DNA of 64,000 nucleotides, taken from positions 27,336-91,335 of IMG/VR virus record IMGVR_UViG_3300020390_000002. One strand, 5' to 3'. Numbering within the stretch: position 1 is the stretch's first letter; each line of letters opens with the position of its first letter. This DNA comes from a virus. A model generated the notes under the pieces. It was not told where the DNA came from. It ran no database searches and was given only the letters and a program-made list of their open reading frames with translations. The translations under genes were made by a program, and so were the position numbers. Below are positions 39,242 to 46,561 of this stretch, piece after piece.

Positions 39242-39681
39242 GGGAGTTCCTTGTGTGGGGCGATCGCGCCGAGTGCGTACATGACCCGCATCGCGACCGA
39301 TGCCTGGGTGCGCGCGCTGCTGGGAGCCAAACCCTGCGACAACAGGGTGAGCTCGAGGCGTTGACGATCGAGGCCGTTGTCATTGATCAGGTCGAATCCG
39401 AGCCGGAGGTAGCCGGGCGCGGTTTCCGGCAGCGGGTTGCTGCGGGCGGCGATTGATTCGCGCACGCCCTGGAGGGTCACGCCGCTGTCGAACAGACGGC
39501 GCAGCACACGCTTGACGGTCTTCGGCAGGCGGGTGCGCGCATGGATAAGACGACGCTCCTCGGGGCCGGCGGGCTGCCGGGCCTCACGAATGGCGGTTCT
39601 GCAGGCAAAAAAGACGGGGCACGAGCGGCAAACCGCATTGGCCCCGTCAAAGCACACGCTCGACGCAAAGCAACCTTTCAT
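39238..39681 (-). CDS. Hypothetical Cys-cluster protein, 147 aa
   Basis: N-terminal CFASSVCFDGANAVCRSCPVF (about residues 4-24) plus a Cys a few residues later make a likely zinc or Fe-S site, recalling the arrangement in WhiB-like proteins. The rest is helical and basic. Its stop overlaps the polymerase start. No good ribosome site was seen, so it may be coupled to cobS upstream. Function unknown. Confidence 0.6.
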   Translation of the reverse strand: MKGCFASSVCFDGANAVCRSCPVFFACRTAIREARQPAGPEERRLIHARTRLPKTVKRVLRRLFDSGVTLQGVRESIAARSNPLPETAPGYLRLGFDLINDNGLDRQRLELTLLSQGLAPSSARTQASVAMRVMYALGAIAPHKELP

Positions 39682-39693
39682 TCGTGTGGTCGA

Positions 39694-40848
39694 CTACCCG
39701 AACAGACGCTGGGCGTAGTTGTCGCAAGTCACGCGGGAGGTCTCCGGCAACTTGTTGATGAACGCCTGACGCAGGCCCAGGTGGAAGTCTCCGCGGCGGA
39801 TGCCGATCATTCCGGCGAAGATCAGCTCGCGCTGACCGATCGGATTCGACCCGGCGGATTCCGCGAAGTCCCGGCGCACATCGTTTGCGAAGCGCACGAG
39901 CTTGTCGGCGTCGTCGGGTTCGATGTGGCACTTCGAGATCAGCAGCGCCTTCTCCTGGCTCGCCGGCATGTAGGGGACATTTTCGACAATGCCGAATCGA
40001 GAGTAGTTGGCGGCGTTCTGAATCTGGGTGCCCGCGTAGAGCCCCGTCTCGTCACCCGATCCGTTCGTGTTGCCGGTGGCCAGGAAGCGGAAGTTCGGGT
40101 GCGGATTGATCACGCGCCACTCCTCATCGGCGTCCTTGATCACCAGCGGTTTGCCTTCCAGCACGGGCTGATAGGCCAGCAGCACGGCGGGCATGGCCGC
40201 GTCGTACTCGTCGGCGAGATAGGTCCAGCCATTGCGCATCGCCAGCGCGAGCGGACCCGGCGCGAAGTAGGTGCCCTGCTCGTTGGCCTGCAGCTGACCC
40301 ACGATCTGACACTCTTCGGTGTTGATCGTATGCTGGATGCGCAGCATCGGCAGCTTGAGGTGATGCAGCACCTGCTCGAGCATCGTGGTCTTGCCGGTGC
40401 CGGTGTGGCCCCAGAGATACGTCGGGATATTCAGCTCCAGGCCCATGCACACCGCCTTGAGCATGCCGATGTCGAAGATGTAGTTCGGGTCCTGCGCCGG
40501 GACCATGTCCGAGAACTCCCCGCGATTCGAGACCTTGAGCATGATCGGGCGCCCGCTCTTGGAGGCACCGTCGGGAATGCCGAACACTTCGTTGAACGGC
40601 ACCAGGTCGAAACCTTCCTTGCGGGCTTTCTCGCGCGCCTGCTCGTCCTGCTCGGTGACTTCATTGCGCTTGGCCTGAAGCTCGAGCCAGCGCTTTTTCG
40701 CCAGCTCACTGAACAGCGGCGCGTCCGGGTAATCGGCCCGATACTTCTCGATGGTGATCTCGGGGTGCGCGTCCTCGAGGTGCTTTTTCATCACGTGCGC
40801 TTTGGCGCCGCATATCTGACAAGTGATCTTTTCGTTCGGTTGCGTCAT
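39694..40848 (-). CDS. cobS: CobS-like AAA+ ATPase with N-terminal zinc finger, 384 aa
   Basis: MoxR-group AAA+ ATPase related to the CobS subunit of cobaltochelatase. Walker A GHTGTGKTT (about 147-155), Walker B WTYLADEYDAAMP (about 207-219), sensor LATGNTNGSGD (about 258), ETGLYAGTQIQNAANYSRF (about 269-287). The first 30 residues carry CQICGAKAHVMKKHLEDAH, a C2H2-type finger absent from bacterial CobS. No other cobalamin gene is present, so corrin synthesis is unlikely. With CobT it probably remodels a protein or nucleoprotein complex in replication. Confidence 0.85.
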   Translation of the reverse strand: MTQPNEKITCQICGAKAHVMKKHLEDAHPEITIEKYRADYPDAPLFSELAKKRWLELQAKRNEVTEQDEQAREKARKEGFDLVPFNEVFGIPDGASKSGRPIMLKVSNRGEFSDMVPAQDPNYIFDIGMLKAVCMGLELNIPTYLWGHTGTGKTTMLEQVLHHLKLPMLRIQHTINTEECQIVGQLQANEQGTYFAPGPLALAMRNGWTYLADEYDAAMPAVLLAYQPVLEGKPLVIKDADEEWRVINPHPNFRFLATGNTNGSGDETGLYAGTQIQNAANYSRFGIVENVPYMPASQEKALLISKCHIEPDDADKLVRFANDVRRDFAESAGSNPIGQRELIFAGMIGIRRGDFHLGLRQAFINKLPETSRVTCDNYAQRLFG

Positions 40849-40880
40849 TCTTATAGTCCTCGCGTTGTGCTGGAGCGCTT

Positions 40881-40909
40881 ATGATAAGTCAGTGCTGACT
40901 TACCATCAA
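40881..40909 (-). promoter_or_regulatory. Promoter of the cobS-polymerase operon with operator in the spacer
   Basis: Minus-strand TTGATG (40904-40909), 17 bp spacer, TATCAT (40881-40886). Perfect-type operator TAAGTCAGTGCTGACTTA at 40885-40902. Confidence 0.85.
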
Positions 40910-40936
40910 GCTCCGGTTGAATGTTTTTCTGGGCTT

Positions 40937-43033
40937 TCAGCGTGCGCCGGACAGCAGCAGCGTGCGCACCTGATCAAGAACGGTGGTCGCCAGGTCGCCA
41001 ACCTGGTTCAGCACCACATGACGGCTGTAGAACTCCTCTACTGCGTCGGACATGATGCCGATACCCACGACCTTCGTGCCGGAGCCCTCGATCTCCTTGA
41101 TCGCCTGCTTGAGATGCCAGGGATGCCGCGACCCGCCCGCGCTTGTGGGCATGCCGTCGCTGAGCACGATCATGATTTTGTTACTCTCGCGCTGCGCCAT
41201 CAGTCGCCGGTGAGCAATGAGAACCGACTCGCCATCGACGTTATCCGAAACCGCGCCCGTGAATGAGGACCAATAGACGTTGTCCTTGTGCTCCTGGCGC
41301 ATCGGCGTGCCGAAGGGCTTCAGGATTGGCATCATGAGCGGCATCATGCGGTTGTATTCAACCGACCCCGGCGCGCGGCGCGCGGCGTCGGTCGCCTCGT
41401 AATAATGCTTCGGGTCATATTCGGTGGTGAAACCGATGATTTCGCAATTCACCCGCATGCGATCGAGCACCGACCCCAACGCATAGGCGGTCTGCGCCGC
41501 ACGTAGCGCCTGGGCACCGTACATGGAGCCCGACATATCCACGACGAGCTGCACGGCCGCGTCCTTGCTCGTGTGAACCTCCTTGCGGCGAAACACGCGA
41601 GAATCGCCAACCTGCAGCCGGTGAAGCGCCGATCCGCTGAGCTTGCCGGATCGATAGCCGCCCACATGATAGGACTGGCTGCGCGCCTCGATCGCGCGTT
41701 CGAGCTTTTTCTGAATCACGCCCGCGAGCCCGTCCACCGACTCGAAGAACGCCGAGCGTCTGCGGGTGTCACGCAGCATCGATTCATCCGATGGGAGCGG
41801 TCGGGGTGGGCCGATATAGTCGTGCTCCGTGGTGTAGGCAATATACTCGCCCCGCGACTCGTCCAGCCACAGCTTACTGATGTGTTCGGACAGCTCGGCA
41901 TCGAAGTCAGGCAGGTCGTTCGGGTCGATCGGCTGCAGCGCCTGAGCTGGCTCAGAATCGTCGGAATCGCCGTCGGAGTCCTTGTTGGCATCCGGAGGGG
42001 CGCCGCCGTCGCTCTCGTCGCCGTCGTCGTCTTCCTGATCGGGCGTCTTGGGGGCTTCGCCCTCCGAGTCGTCCTCACCTTCGGAGTCGTCCTCACCTTC
42101 GGAGTCGTCCTCACCGTCCGAGTCGTCCTCGCCTTCGGAGTCGTCCTCGCCTTCGGAGTCGTCCTCGCCTTCGGAGTCGTCCTCGCCTTCGGAGTCGTCC
42201 TCGTTCTCGCCTTCCGAGCCGTCCTCGCCCTCGCTTTCGGATTCGGCTTCGTCGCTCTCGTCCTGGCCGGAGTCCCCCTGCTGGTCATCGTCGTCACTTT
42301 CAGACGGCTCTTCGCCTTGCTTGGAATCATCATCGGCATCCTCATCGGGCTGCCCACCACCACCCCCGCCCGGCGGCGGCGGCGGATCGTAGGCGCTGAT
42401 GCGTTCGGCAATGTCGATCGCCAGGTCGAGACTATCCTGGCTGCTCTCGATCTTGGGTAAGCGGGCGATGAGGTCCTCGCCGATCAGATCACGCACGGGC
42501 TGGACCAGCTCCTGCTTGTCCCGCGCGTAGTGTTCGCACTCCGCGTGGCCAGCCCAGGCGCGCAAGAAGACCACGCTCAGCGCGGACCAGACGCTGTTGG
42601 GGTCCAGGCGGCCGGCAGCGACCAGCTTCTGGAAATTCGGGTCCACCATCGTGTTGCAGAAGTAGTCTCGGGTGTTCGCCAGATTGATGTCGGACCCCGA
42701 AAAGCGGCGCGCCATCGCGCGCTCGATGAAGGTGTCCTCAAGCGCGTTCCAGAGGCCGTGCATGCCCAGCTCCTGAGCCTTGCGCGACACGCTCGAATCG
42801 GTGAACAGAACGTGTGCGACCTCATGGTCGAGAAAGCCCTGCACTGCACGAATGAAGGTGTCCGAGGCGTTGTCGGGGATGTAGGGGATATAGACGGCCT
42901 TCGGCTGACCCGTCTTGGGGTCCCACACGACTTTCGCCTCATGTGCACGCATGACCACCTTGATTTTCTTTTCGGCGATCATCGACGCGACACGGGGCAG
43001 CGCGTCGCGGAGTTGGTTAATGCGTCGGTTCAT
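40937..43033 (-). CDS. cobT: CobT-like VWA-domain protein, 698 aa
   Basis: Partner of CobS. N-terminal part contains LDHEVAHVLFTD (about residues 68-79), a zinc-metalloprotease-like HExxH. A long acidic region (about 225-370) is built of repeated SEGEDD units. The C-terminal von Willebrand A domain has the MIDAS LVVDMSGSMYG (about 495-505) and SDGMP later. MoxR-VWA pairs act as chaperone-like machines; the target here is unknown. Monocistronic with its own operator. Confidence 0.85.
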   Translation of the reverse strand: MNRRINQLRDALPRVASMIAEKKIKVVMRAHEAKVVWDPKTGQPKAVYIPYIPDNASDTFIRAVQGFLDHEVAHVLFTDSSVSRKAQELGMHGLWNALEDTFIERAMARRFSGSDINLANTRDYFCNTMVDPNFQKLVAAGRLDPNSVWSALSVVFLRAWAGHAECEHYARDKQELVQPVRDLIGEDLIARLPKIESSQDSLDLAIDIAERISAYDPPPPPGGGGGGQPDEDADDDSKQGEEPSESDDDDQQGDSGQDESDEAESESEGEDGSEGENEDDSEGEDDSEGEDDSEGEDDSEGEDDSDGEDDSEGEDDSEGEDDSEGEAPKTPDQEDDDGDESDGGAPPDANKDSDGDSDDSEPAQALQPIDPNDLPDFDAELSEHISKLWLDESRGEYIAYTTEHDYIGPPRPLPSDESMLRDTRRRSAFFESVDGLAGVIQKKLERAIEARSQSYHVGGYRSGKLSGSALHRLQVGDSRVFRRKEVHTSKDAAVQLVVDMSGSMYGAQALRAAQTAYALGSVLDRMRVNCEIIGFTTEYDPKHYYEATDAARRAPGSVEYNRMMPLMMPILKPFGTPMRQEHKDNVYWSSFTGAVSDNVDGESVLIAHRRLMAQRESNKIMIVLSDGMPTSAGGSRHPWHLKQAIKEIEGSGTKVVGIGIMSDAVEEFYSRHVVLNQVGDLATTVLDQVRTLLLSGAR
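42062..42240. repeat. 18 bp tandem repeats in cobT
   Basis: About nine copies of TCGGAGTCGTCCTCGCCT-like units, in frame, coding SEGEDD. Slippage would change the length of the acidic linker without breaking the frame. Confidence 0.85.
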
Positions 43034-43045
43034 TTCGCTCCTTAT

Positions 43046-43062
43046 AGTTCAGTGCTGACTTA
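43046..43062. promoter_or_regulatory. Operator of cobT
   Basis: AGTTCAGTGCTGACTTA, directly next to the TAAGGAG of cobT; TAATAC upstream on the minus strand may be the -10. Confidence 0.7.
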
Positions 43063-43073
43063 TGTATTAGAGC

Positions 43074-43105
43074 ATAAAAAAAGCGGCAAGTATCGTTGCC
43101 GCTTT
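43074..43105 (-). terminator. Intrinsic terminator after the 43130-43318 gene
   Basis: Hairpin AAGCGGCAA / TTGCCGCTT followed by a T-run on the minus strand. Confidence 0.85.
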
Positions 43106-43129
43106 CAGAAATTCGCGTTCGCCGAGCTG

Positions 43130-43318
43130 CTATGTCTGGACGGCCACCATGAAGGATTGACCGATCGCCGCCTGGGTCAGCACTATAAGGCCATGTATGG
43201 CGTGCATTCCCTGCAGTGCCATACCCCACCCCAGATCAACCTGGCTTTCGACGGCCAGCTCACTGGCCAAGACGAGCGTTTGCTCTTCGCTAAGCAGAAC
43301 CATGTTCAGTAGATTCAA
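43130..43318 (-). CDS. Small hydrophobic protein divergent from the repressor, 62 aa
   Basis: Probable TTG start at 43316-43318 (GAGAGGGG upstream at good distance); an ATG five codons later is the alternative. The sequence (MVLLSEEQTLVLASEL ... HGLIVLTQAAIGQSFMVAV) is hydrophobic at the end. Its position, facing away from the repressor across the control region and followed by its own terminator, is where Cro-like genes sit, but I see no HTH. Function unknown. Confidence 0.45.
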   Translation of the reverse strand: MNLLNMVLLSEEQTLVLASELAVESQVDLGWGMALQGMHAIHGLIVLTQAAIGQSFMVAVQT

Positions 43319-43614
43319 CCGTGTGTCCCCTCTCGTTGTTGTTGAAGATCACTCATTGCTGATCTATTATTATCCAAGCCGTCGGAAGACGCAACACTTA
43401 TTTCATATCCAGAAAAGATTAGTTTTTACCCGTTTTTTTACAGCAACTTACCGGGCGTTCAGCGCGGCTTTCAGGGCGTCACCGAGCGAATATCATTGTT
43501 CACTGTTGACTTATACTCAGCATTCGCTTAACGTGGCCTTGCCCTGATAAACATTTAGCCGGCGCCTATAAAGATTTCAATACTGTGCGCCCATCAATAA
43601 AAGGAGCAACGGCA
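43319..43614. promoter_or_regulatory. Divergent control region of the repressor
   Basis: Holds a degenerate operator on the left (43348-43364, ACTCATTGCTGATC), next to TAATAAT on the minus strand, and two side-by-side operators on the right: GTTCACTGTTGACTTA (43498-43513) and ACTCAGCATTCGCTTA (43515-43530). TTGACT within the first, 17 bp before TAACGT, could be the repressor promoter, so the repressor would regulate itself. No gene seen. Confidence 0.65.
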
Positions 43615-44016
43615 ATGAAAGGTAAGGCAGTACGAAACGCGGCTCGAGAGCCCCTGGCAGACCGGATCGGCAAGCTGATCAACATCAGCCCGAAGAGCCA
43701 GAACGAGATCGCTGACGAGATCGGCTACGAGAAGGCGAACATCATCACGATGTTCAAGAAGGGAACGACCAAAGTGCCGATTGGTCGCGTGGGTCCGCTG
43801 GCGACTGCGCTGGGTGCTGACCCGGCCCAACTCGTTCGTCACGCGCTCATGGAATATCTGCCTGAGACCTACGACGCCATCGAGAAGTATCTCGGGGGCG
43901 TGCTGACCCAGAACGAGCTGGCCGTTGTGGAAGCCTTCCGCGAGGCAACGAACTTCGAGGACCCTGATCTGACCTCCGCGAAGCTCGCCAGGATTCGCGA
44001 GGCATGCGCAGGCTAA
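43615..44016 (+). CDS. XRE-type HTH repressor, 133 aa
   Basis: Likely the lysogenic repressor. The start MKGKAVRNAAREPLAD (ATG at 43615-43617) follows AAGGAG. HTH at about residues 28-62: SQNEIADEIGYEKANIITMF, then the recognition-helix part and VGPLATALGADPAQLV. The C-terminal 55 residues are helical and may dimerise; there is no LexA-like peptidase, so SOS cleavage is not expected. It is the only clear stand-alone DNA-binding regulator in the window and is flanked by operators, so it is the best candidate to bind the dispersed palindrome. A terminator follows. Confidence 0.8.
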   Translation: MKGKAVRNAAREPLADRIGKLINISPKSQNEIADEIGYEKANIITMFKKGTTKVPIGRVGPLATALGADPAQLVRHALMEYLPETYDAIEKYLGGVLTQNELAVVEAFREATNFEDPDLTSAKLARIREACAG

Positions 44017-44055
44017 AAGATCGTCGACCGCCTGCCGCGGTCCAGATCCAGAAAT

Positions 44056-44078
44056 GCCCGGCTACGCCGGGCTTTTTT
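44056..44078 (+). terminator. Intrinsic terminator of the repressor gene
   Basis: Hairpin GCCCGG / CCGGGC followed by six T on the plus strand. Confidence 0.9.
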
Positions 44079-44090
44079 GTGCGCGCCATT

Positions 44091-44098
44091 TGTGGCCA
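44091..44098. other. Candidate integrase arm site P1
   Basis: TGTGGCCA. One of four copies of TGTGGCCAC-like sequence that flank the att core on both sides. Confidence 0.5.
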
Positions 44099-44166
44099 TA
44101 GAAATCGAACCAGCGCACAAAGTTCAGTTACTACTGAGGTGATTTTTCGATTCCCCTGGACCCATC

Positions 44167-44176
44167 TGTGGCCACA
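44167..44176. other. Candidate integrase arm site P2
   Basis: TGTGGCCACA, 59 bp left of the att core. Confidence 0.55.
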
Positions 44177-44234
44177 TAGGGACCCAAAAACGAAAAAGGC
44201 CAGATTTTCATCTAGCCTAAGTCGTTGATTTAAT

Positions 44235-44279
44235 TGGTGGAGCCGGGCGGAATCGAACCGCCGACCTTCGCATTGCGAA
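44235..44279 (-). other. attP core: 3' part of a tRNA-Ala(CGC) gene
   Basis: On the minus strand, 45 bases read as a tRNA from its anticodon loop TTCGCAA (anticodon CGC) through 3' anticodon stem TGCGA, variable loop AGGTC, T-arm GGCGG-TTCGATT-CCGCC, acceptor CGGCTCC, A and CCA. U70 is present, as for the G3-U70 identity pair of tRNA-Ala. The 5' half is missing, so this is not a gene but the segment that restores the host tRNA on integration. The integrase gene is 230 bp away. Confidence 0.85.
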
Positions 44280-44317
44280 GTCAGTGGTGACTTATTTACA
44301 CACTCAGCATTGACTTA
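44278..44317. promoter_or_regulatory. Two operators next to the att core
   Basis: AAGTCAGTGGTGACTTA (44278-44294), which touches the att core, and ACTCAGCATTGACTTA (44302-44317). The repressor may therefore also affect access of integrase to attP. Confidence 0.75.
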
Positions 44318-44362
44318 TAAAATCAGCCGCTTATGGCCGATAAATAATGCTTTCAAAGGTTA

Positions 44363-44406
44363 TTGCCATGCTGCCGCCTTTGTATATAATACCTCAGCGC
44401 TGACCA
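44363..44406 (+). promoter_or_regulatory. Integrase promoter with operator at the start site
   Basis: TTGCCA (44363-44368), 16 bp spacer, TATAAT (44385-44390). Operator CCTCAGCGCTGACCA (44392-44406) covers the predicted start. Confidence 0.85.
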
Positions 44407-44435
44407 CATTTTGGCCCTAATTTAGCGCCTTCGGC

Positions 44436-44465
44436 AACTGTGGCCACAAAATCGTGGCCACAGTT
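44436..44465. other. Candidate integrase arm sites P'1-P'2 (inverted pair)
   Basis: Perfect inverted repeat AACTGTGGCCAC, six bases, GTGGCCACAGTT. Same TGTGGCCAC unit as on the other side of the core. It lies in the leader of the integrase gene and could also fold in its mRNA. Confidence 0.6.
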
Positions 44466-44506
44466 TTCTCGCAGAAAAGGGGTCTGAAGTTTCACTGGGA
44501 GCTTAG

Positions 44507-46036
44507 ATGCCGCAACTCAAACTCACGCAGGCCAACCTGGACGCCCTGCCCCCACCGGGCGACAGCCCGGTTGAATACACAGACACGGAGCTGACAGGCT
44601 TCATGCTTCGCCGCGGGCGGCGCGGCATGACCTTCTATGTTCGCGCCTACGATCCCGCCACCCGGCGACGGGCACGGATCAAGCTCGGCACGGATCGGCA
44701 GATCAGCGTGTCGAAGGCGCGAAAGCTCGCGCAGGATCGCCTGGCTGATGCGCGCGTTGCGGTCAGCTCCGGCGAGACGATCACCAAGGACCGGCGCGAC
44801 GATCGCCCCACCGACATAACCCTCAAGCAGTCACTCGAACAGATGCTGAGGGAGCGCCAGCACCGGCTATCCGAGAAGACCCGGCGCAGCTACGAGGCCG
44901 TGATCGAGAATCACATGAGCGACTGGCTCAATCTGCCGATCACCAAAATCACCCCCACGATGGTCATCGAGCGTCACGCGAAGATCAGCGCCATGCGCGG
45001 CGGCGACGGTCACCTGGGCGGCAAGGTCGCGGCGAATACCGCCTGCGACGTGCTGCGCACGATCATCAACTACATATCGAACCGCTACGTCGACAGTCTC
45101 GGGCAGCCGATGATCCTGTATAACCCGACGAACTCCCTGAAGGCGCTCAAGCTGCGCAACCCAGTCAAGCGCCGCAAGACCATCGTGAAGCGATCCGATC
45201 TGAATCGCTGGCTGGCGGACATCTGCAACTACCCGAACGAGCACCGCCGCGACCTCGCCCTGTTCGTCTGGCAAACCGGCGCTCGCCCCGGAGAGCCTGA
45301 GCAGCTGGAGTGGCCACAGGTGGACTTCGAGGAGCGCAGCTTCACCTTCGAAAAGACCAAGAACGGCGACGAGCTGCATCTGCCGATGAGCGACTTTCTG
45401 TACGCCCTGTTCGCTCATCGCTGGGAGCACTACGGTCGGCACGGCGCGCGCTATGTGTTCGGCTGGAAGAAGGACGAGCCGATCGGCGACATCAAGCACG
45501 TGCTGAAGGTGCTTCAGCGCGGCAATCAGGTGCGCTTCACATTCCAGGATATGAGGCGCGGCTTCGTCACCGCCTGCGAAGCGTGTCAGATCGGCTTTCT
45601 CACCTACAAACGTCTGGTGAATCATCGCATCGACCATAGCGACGTCACCGCCGGCTACTTCGTCGGCGAGGTGGAGACACTGCGTGGCCCATCGCAGAGC
45701 ATTTCCAACTACCAGCTGCAGGTGGCCAACGCAGTGCTGGCGCCGTGCGACGACCCGCCGGCCGGCGCCCTGGTCATCGACTTCGAAGACCGCATGCTGA
45801 CCACCAGCCAGGCCGCTCAGGCATCCGGCATGACCAAGGCGTGGTTCGAAGGCCAGCGCCACACGAACAAGGATGGCGGGCCGCCCTTCTACAAGGTGGC
45901 CCGCGACATCGCCTATCGAGAAAGCGAACTCAAGGCGTGGTTCGAGGCCCAGGGGAGAGTCTACGGGCAGCGCGCAAGAAAGCCGCGACTGAGTGAGCGC
46001 CGGCGCAAGGAGCTGATCCGGGCGATAATGCGCTGA
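44507..46036 (+). CDS. int: Tyrosine integrase with C-terminal excisionase-like HTH domain, 509 aa
   Basis: Catalyses phage integration and excision. An N-terminal DUF4102-type part (to about 100, with GFMLRRGRRGMTFYVRAY), a core-binding helical domain (about 105-200) and the catalytic domain: Arg260 in TGARPGE, Lys284/286, Arg350 in QDMRRGF (the usual His is Gln), His373, Tyr384 in AGYFVGE. From about 430 to 482 a separate domain follows: LTTSQAAQASGMTKAWFEGQ, GGPPFYKVARDIAYRESELK, AWFEAQ, the pattern of AlpA/Xis-type MerR-like HTH proteins. No stand-alone excisionase gene was found. The start is preceded by GGGAG. The 3' end overlaps the doc-like gene on the other strand. Confidence 0.9.
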   Translation: MPQLKLTQANLDALPPPGDSPVEYTDTELTGFMLRRGRRGMTFYVRAYDPATRRRARIKLGTDRQISVSKARKLAQDRLADARVAVSSGETITKDRRDDRPTDITLKQSLEQMLRERQHRLSEKTRRSYEAVIENHMSDWLNLPITKITPTMVIERHAKISAMRGGDGHLGGKVAANTACDVLRTIINYISNRYVDSLGQPMILYNPTNSLKALKLRNPVKRRKTIVKRSDLNRWLADICNYPNEHRRDLALFVWQTGARPGEPEQLEWPQVDFEERSFTFEKTKNGDELHLPMSDFLYALFAHRWEHYGRHGARYVFGWKKDEPIGDIKHVLKVLQRGNQVRFTFQDMRRGFVTACEACQIGFLTYKRLVNHRIDHSDVTAGYFVGEVETLRGPSQSISNYQLQVANAVLAPCDDPPAGALVIDFEDRMLTTSQAAQASGMTKAWFEGQRHTNKDGGPPFYKVARDIAYRESELKAWFEAQGRVYGQRARKPRLSERRRKELIRAIMR

Positions 46037-46334
46037 ACAGCCGCACGATCTTGTGCGGCCGGGACAGGTCGGTGCGCTTGTTCATCGAGAGCACCGACAG
46101 ACACGCCACCATGCCGAGCCGGAGATTGTTGCCCTCGAAGGGCGCCAGGTCCACCAGGGCCGCTGCGTATTCAGCGGCCACATCGTAGACGTCCCCACCT
46201 TCGGCTTCACGCGACAGGGCGCGCGCTAGGACCTCGTCCAGGGCTGCGTCGTCGCGCACCCCTGCCCTACCTCCGTGATGACGCTGAATCCGCCCGTGAG
46301 CGTCCAGCAGCGCGATCCGAGACAGGTGTTTCAT
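45930..46334 (-). CDS. Doc/Fic-like toxin, degenerate, 134 aa
   Basis: RIQRHHGGRAGVRDDAALDEVLARAL (about 17-42) and VYDVAAEYAAALVDLAPFEGNN (about 49-70) match the Doc (death-on-curing) layout, a kinase that phosphorylates EF-Tu. The Fic motif HPFxxGNKR is APFEGNNLR: the catalytic His and the Lys are lost. The last 35 residues are encoded opposite the end of the integrase gene and look unlike Doc, as if the gene end was replaced. Probably inactive or altered. Confidence 0.65.
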   Translation of the reverse strand: MKHLSRIALLDAHGRIQRHHGGRAGVRDDAALDEVLARALSREAEGGDVYDVAAEYAAALVDLAPFEGNNLRLGMVACLSVLSMNKRTDLSRPHKIVRLFSALSPGSAPCAGAHSVAAFLRAARRLSPGPRTTP

Positions 46335-46561
46335 GCGTCGTCGAGCGCTTGAATCTCGCTAGCGCGCTCGACGATGGTCTTGCTCGTGTGCTGCAGCCGA
46401 CGCACGAGGTCGGGGTCGAATTTCGTGAGCAGCAGACCGTCCGTGGTCAGGCTGACATGCAGATGATAGCCCTCCGCCACGCCCATCGTGTCGAGCAGTG
46501 TCTTGGGCAGAATCACGCCGGTGGAGTTGCCCACCGCGCGGAGCACCACGCGCTGACTCAC
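46331..46561 (-). CDS. AbrB/MazE-type antitoxin, 76 aa
   Basis: GTG start (46559-46561) overlapping the gmk stop. LRAVGNSTGVILPKTLLDTM and a following beta strand form a swapped-hairpin AbrB domain that binds DNA and, in TA systems, its own operator. The C-terminal helix would bind the toxin. ATGA-coupled to the Doc-like gene downstream, the usual antitoxin-toxin order. Confidence 0.8.
   Translation of the reverse strand: MSQRVVLRAVGNSTGVILPKTLLDTMGVAEGYHLHVSLTTDGLLLTKFDPDLVRRLQHTSKTIVERASEIQALDDA

Noticed and set aside
42062-42240. Regular 18 bp repeats as a possible CRISPR array
   Set aside because: No unique spacers; the units are head-to-tail, in frame and code SEGEDD in CobT.
41573-42460. 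Hydrophobic plus-strand frame opposite cobT resembling a membrane protein
   Set aside because: It is the reverse translation of the acidic SEGEDD repeats; the Val/Phe/Leu repeats are an artefact.
39694-43033. Cobalamin biosynthesis function for the CobS/CobT-like genes
   Set aside because: No CobN or other corrin gene is present, and both proteins carry domains not found in the bacterial enzymes.
44235-44279. A functional tRNA-Ala gene
   Set aside because: Only the part from the anticodon loop to CCA is present; upstream bases are the operator, not a D-arm or acceptor 5' strand.
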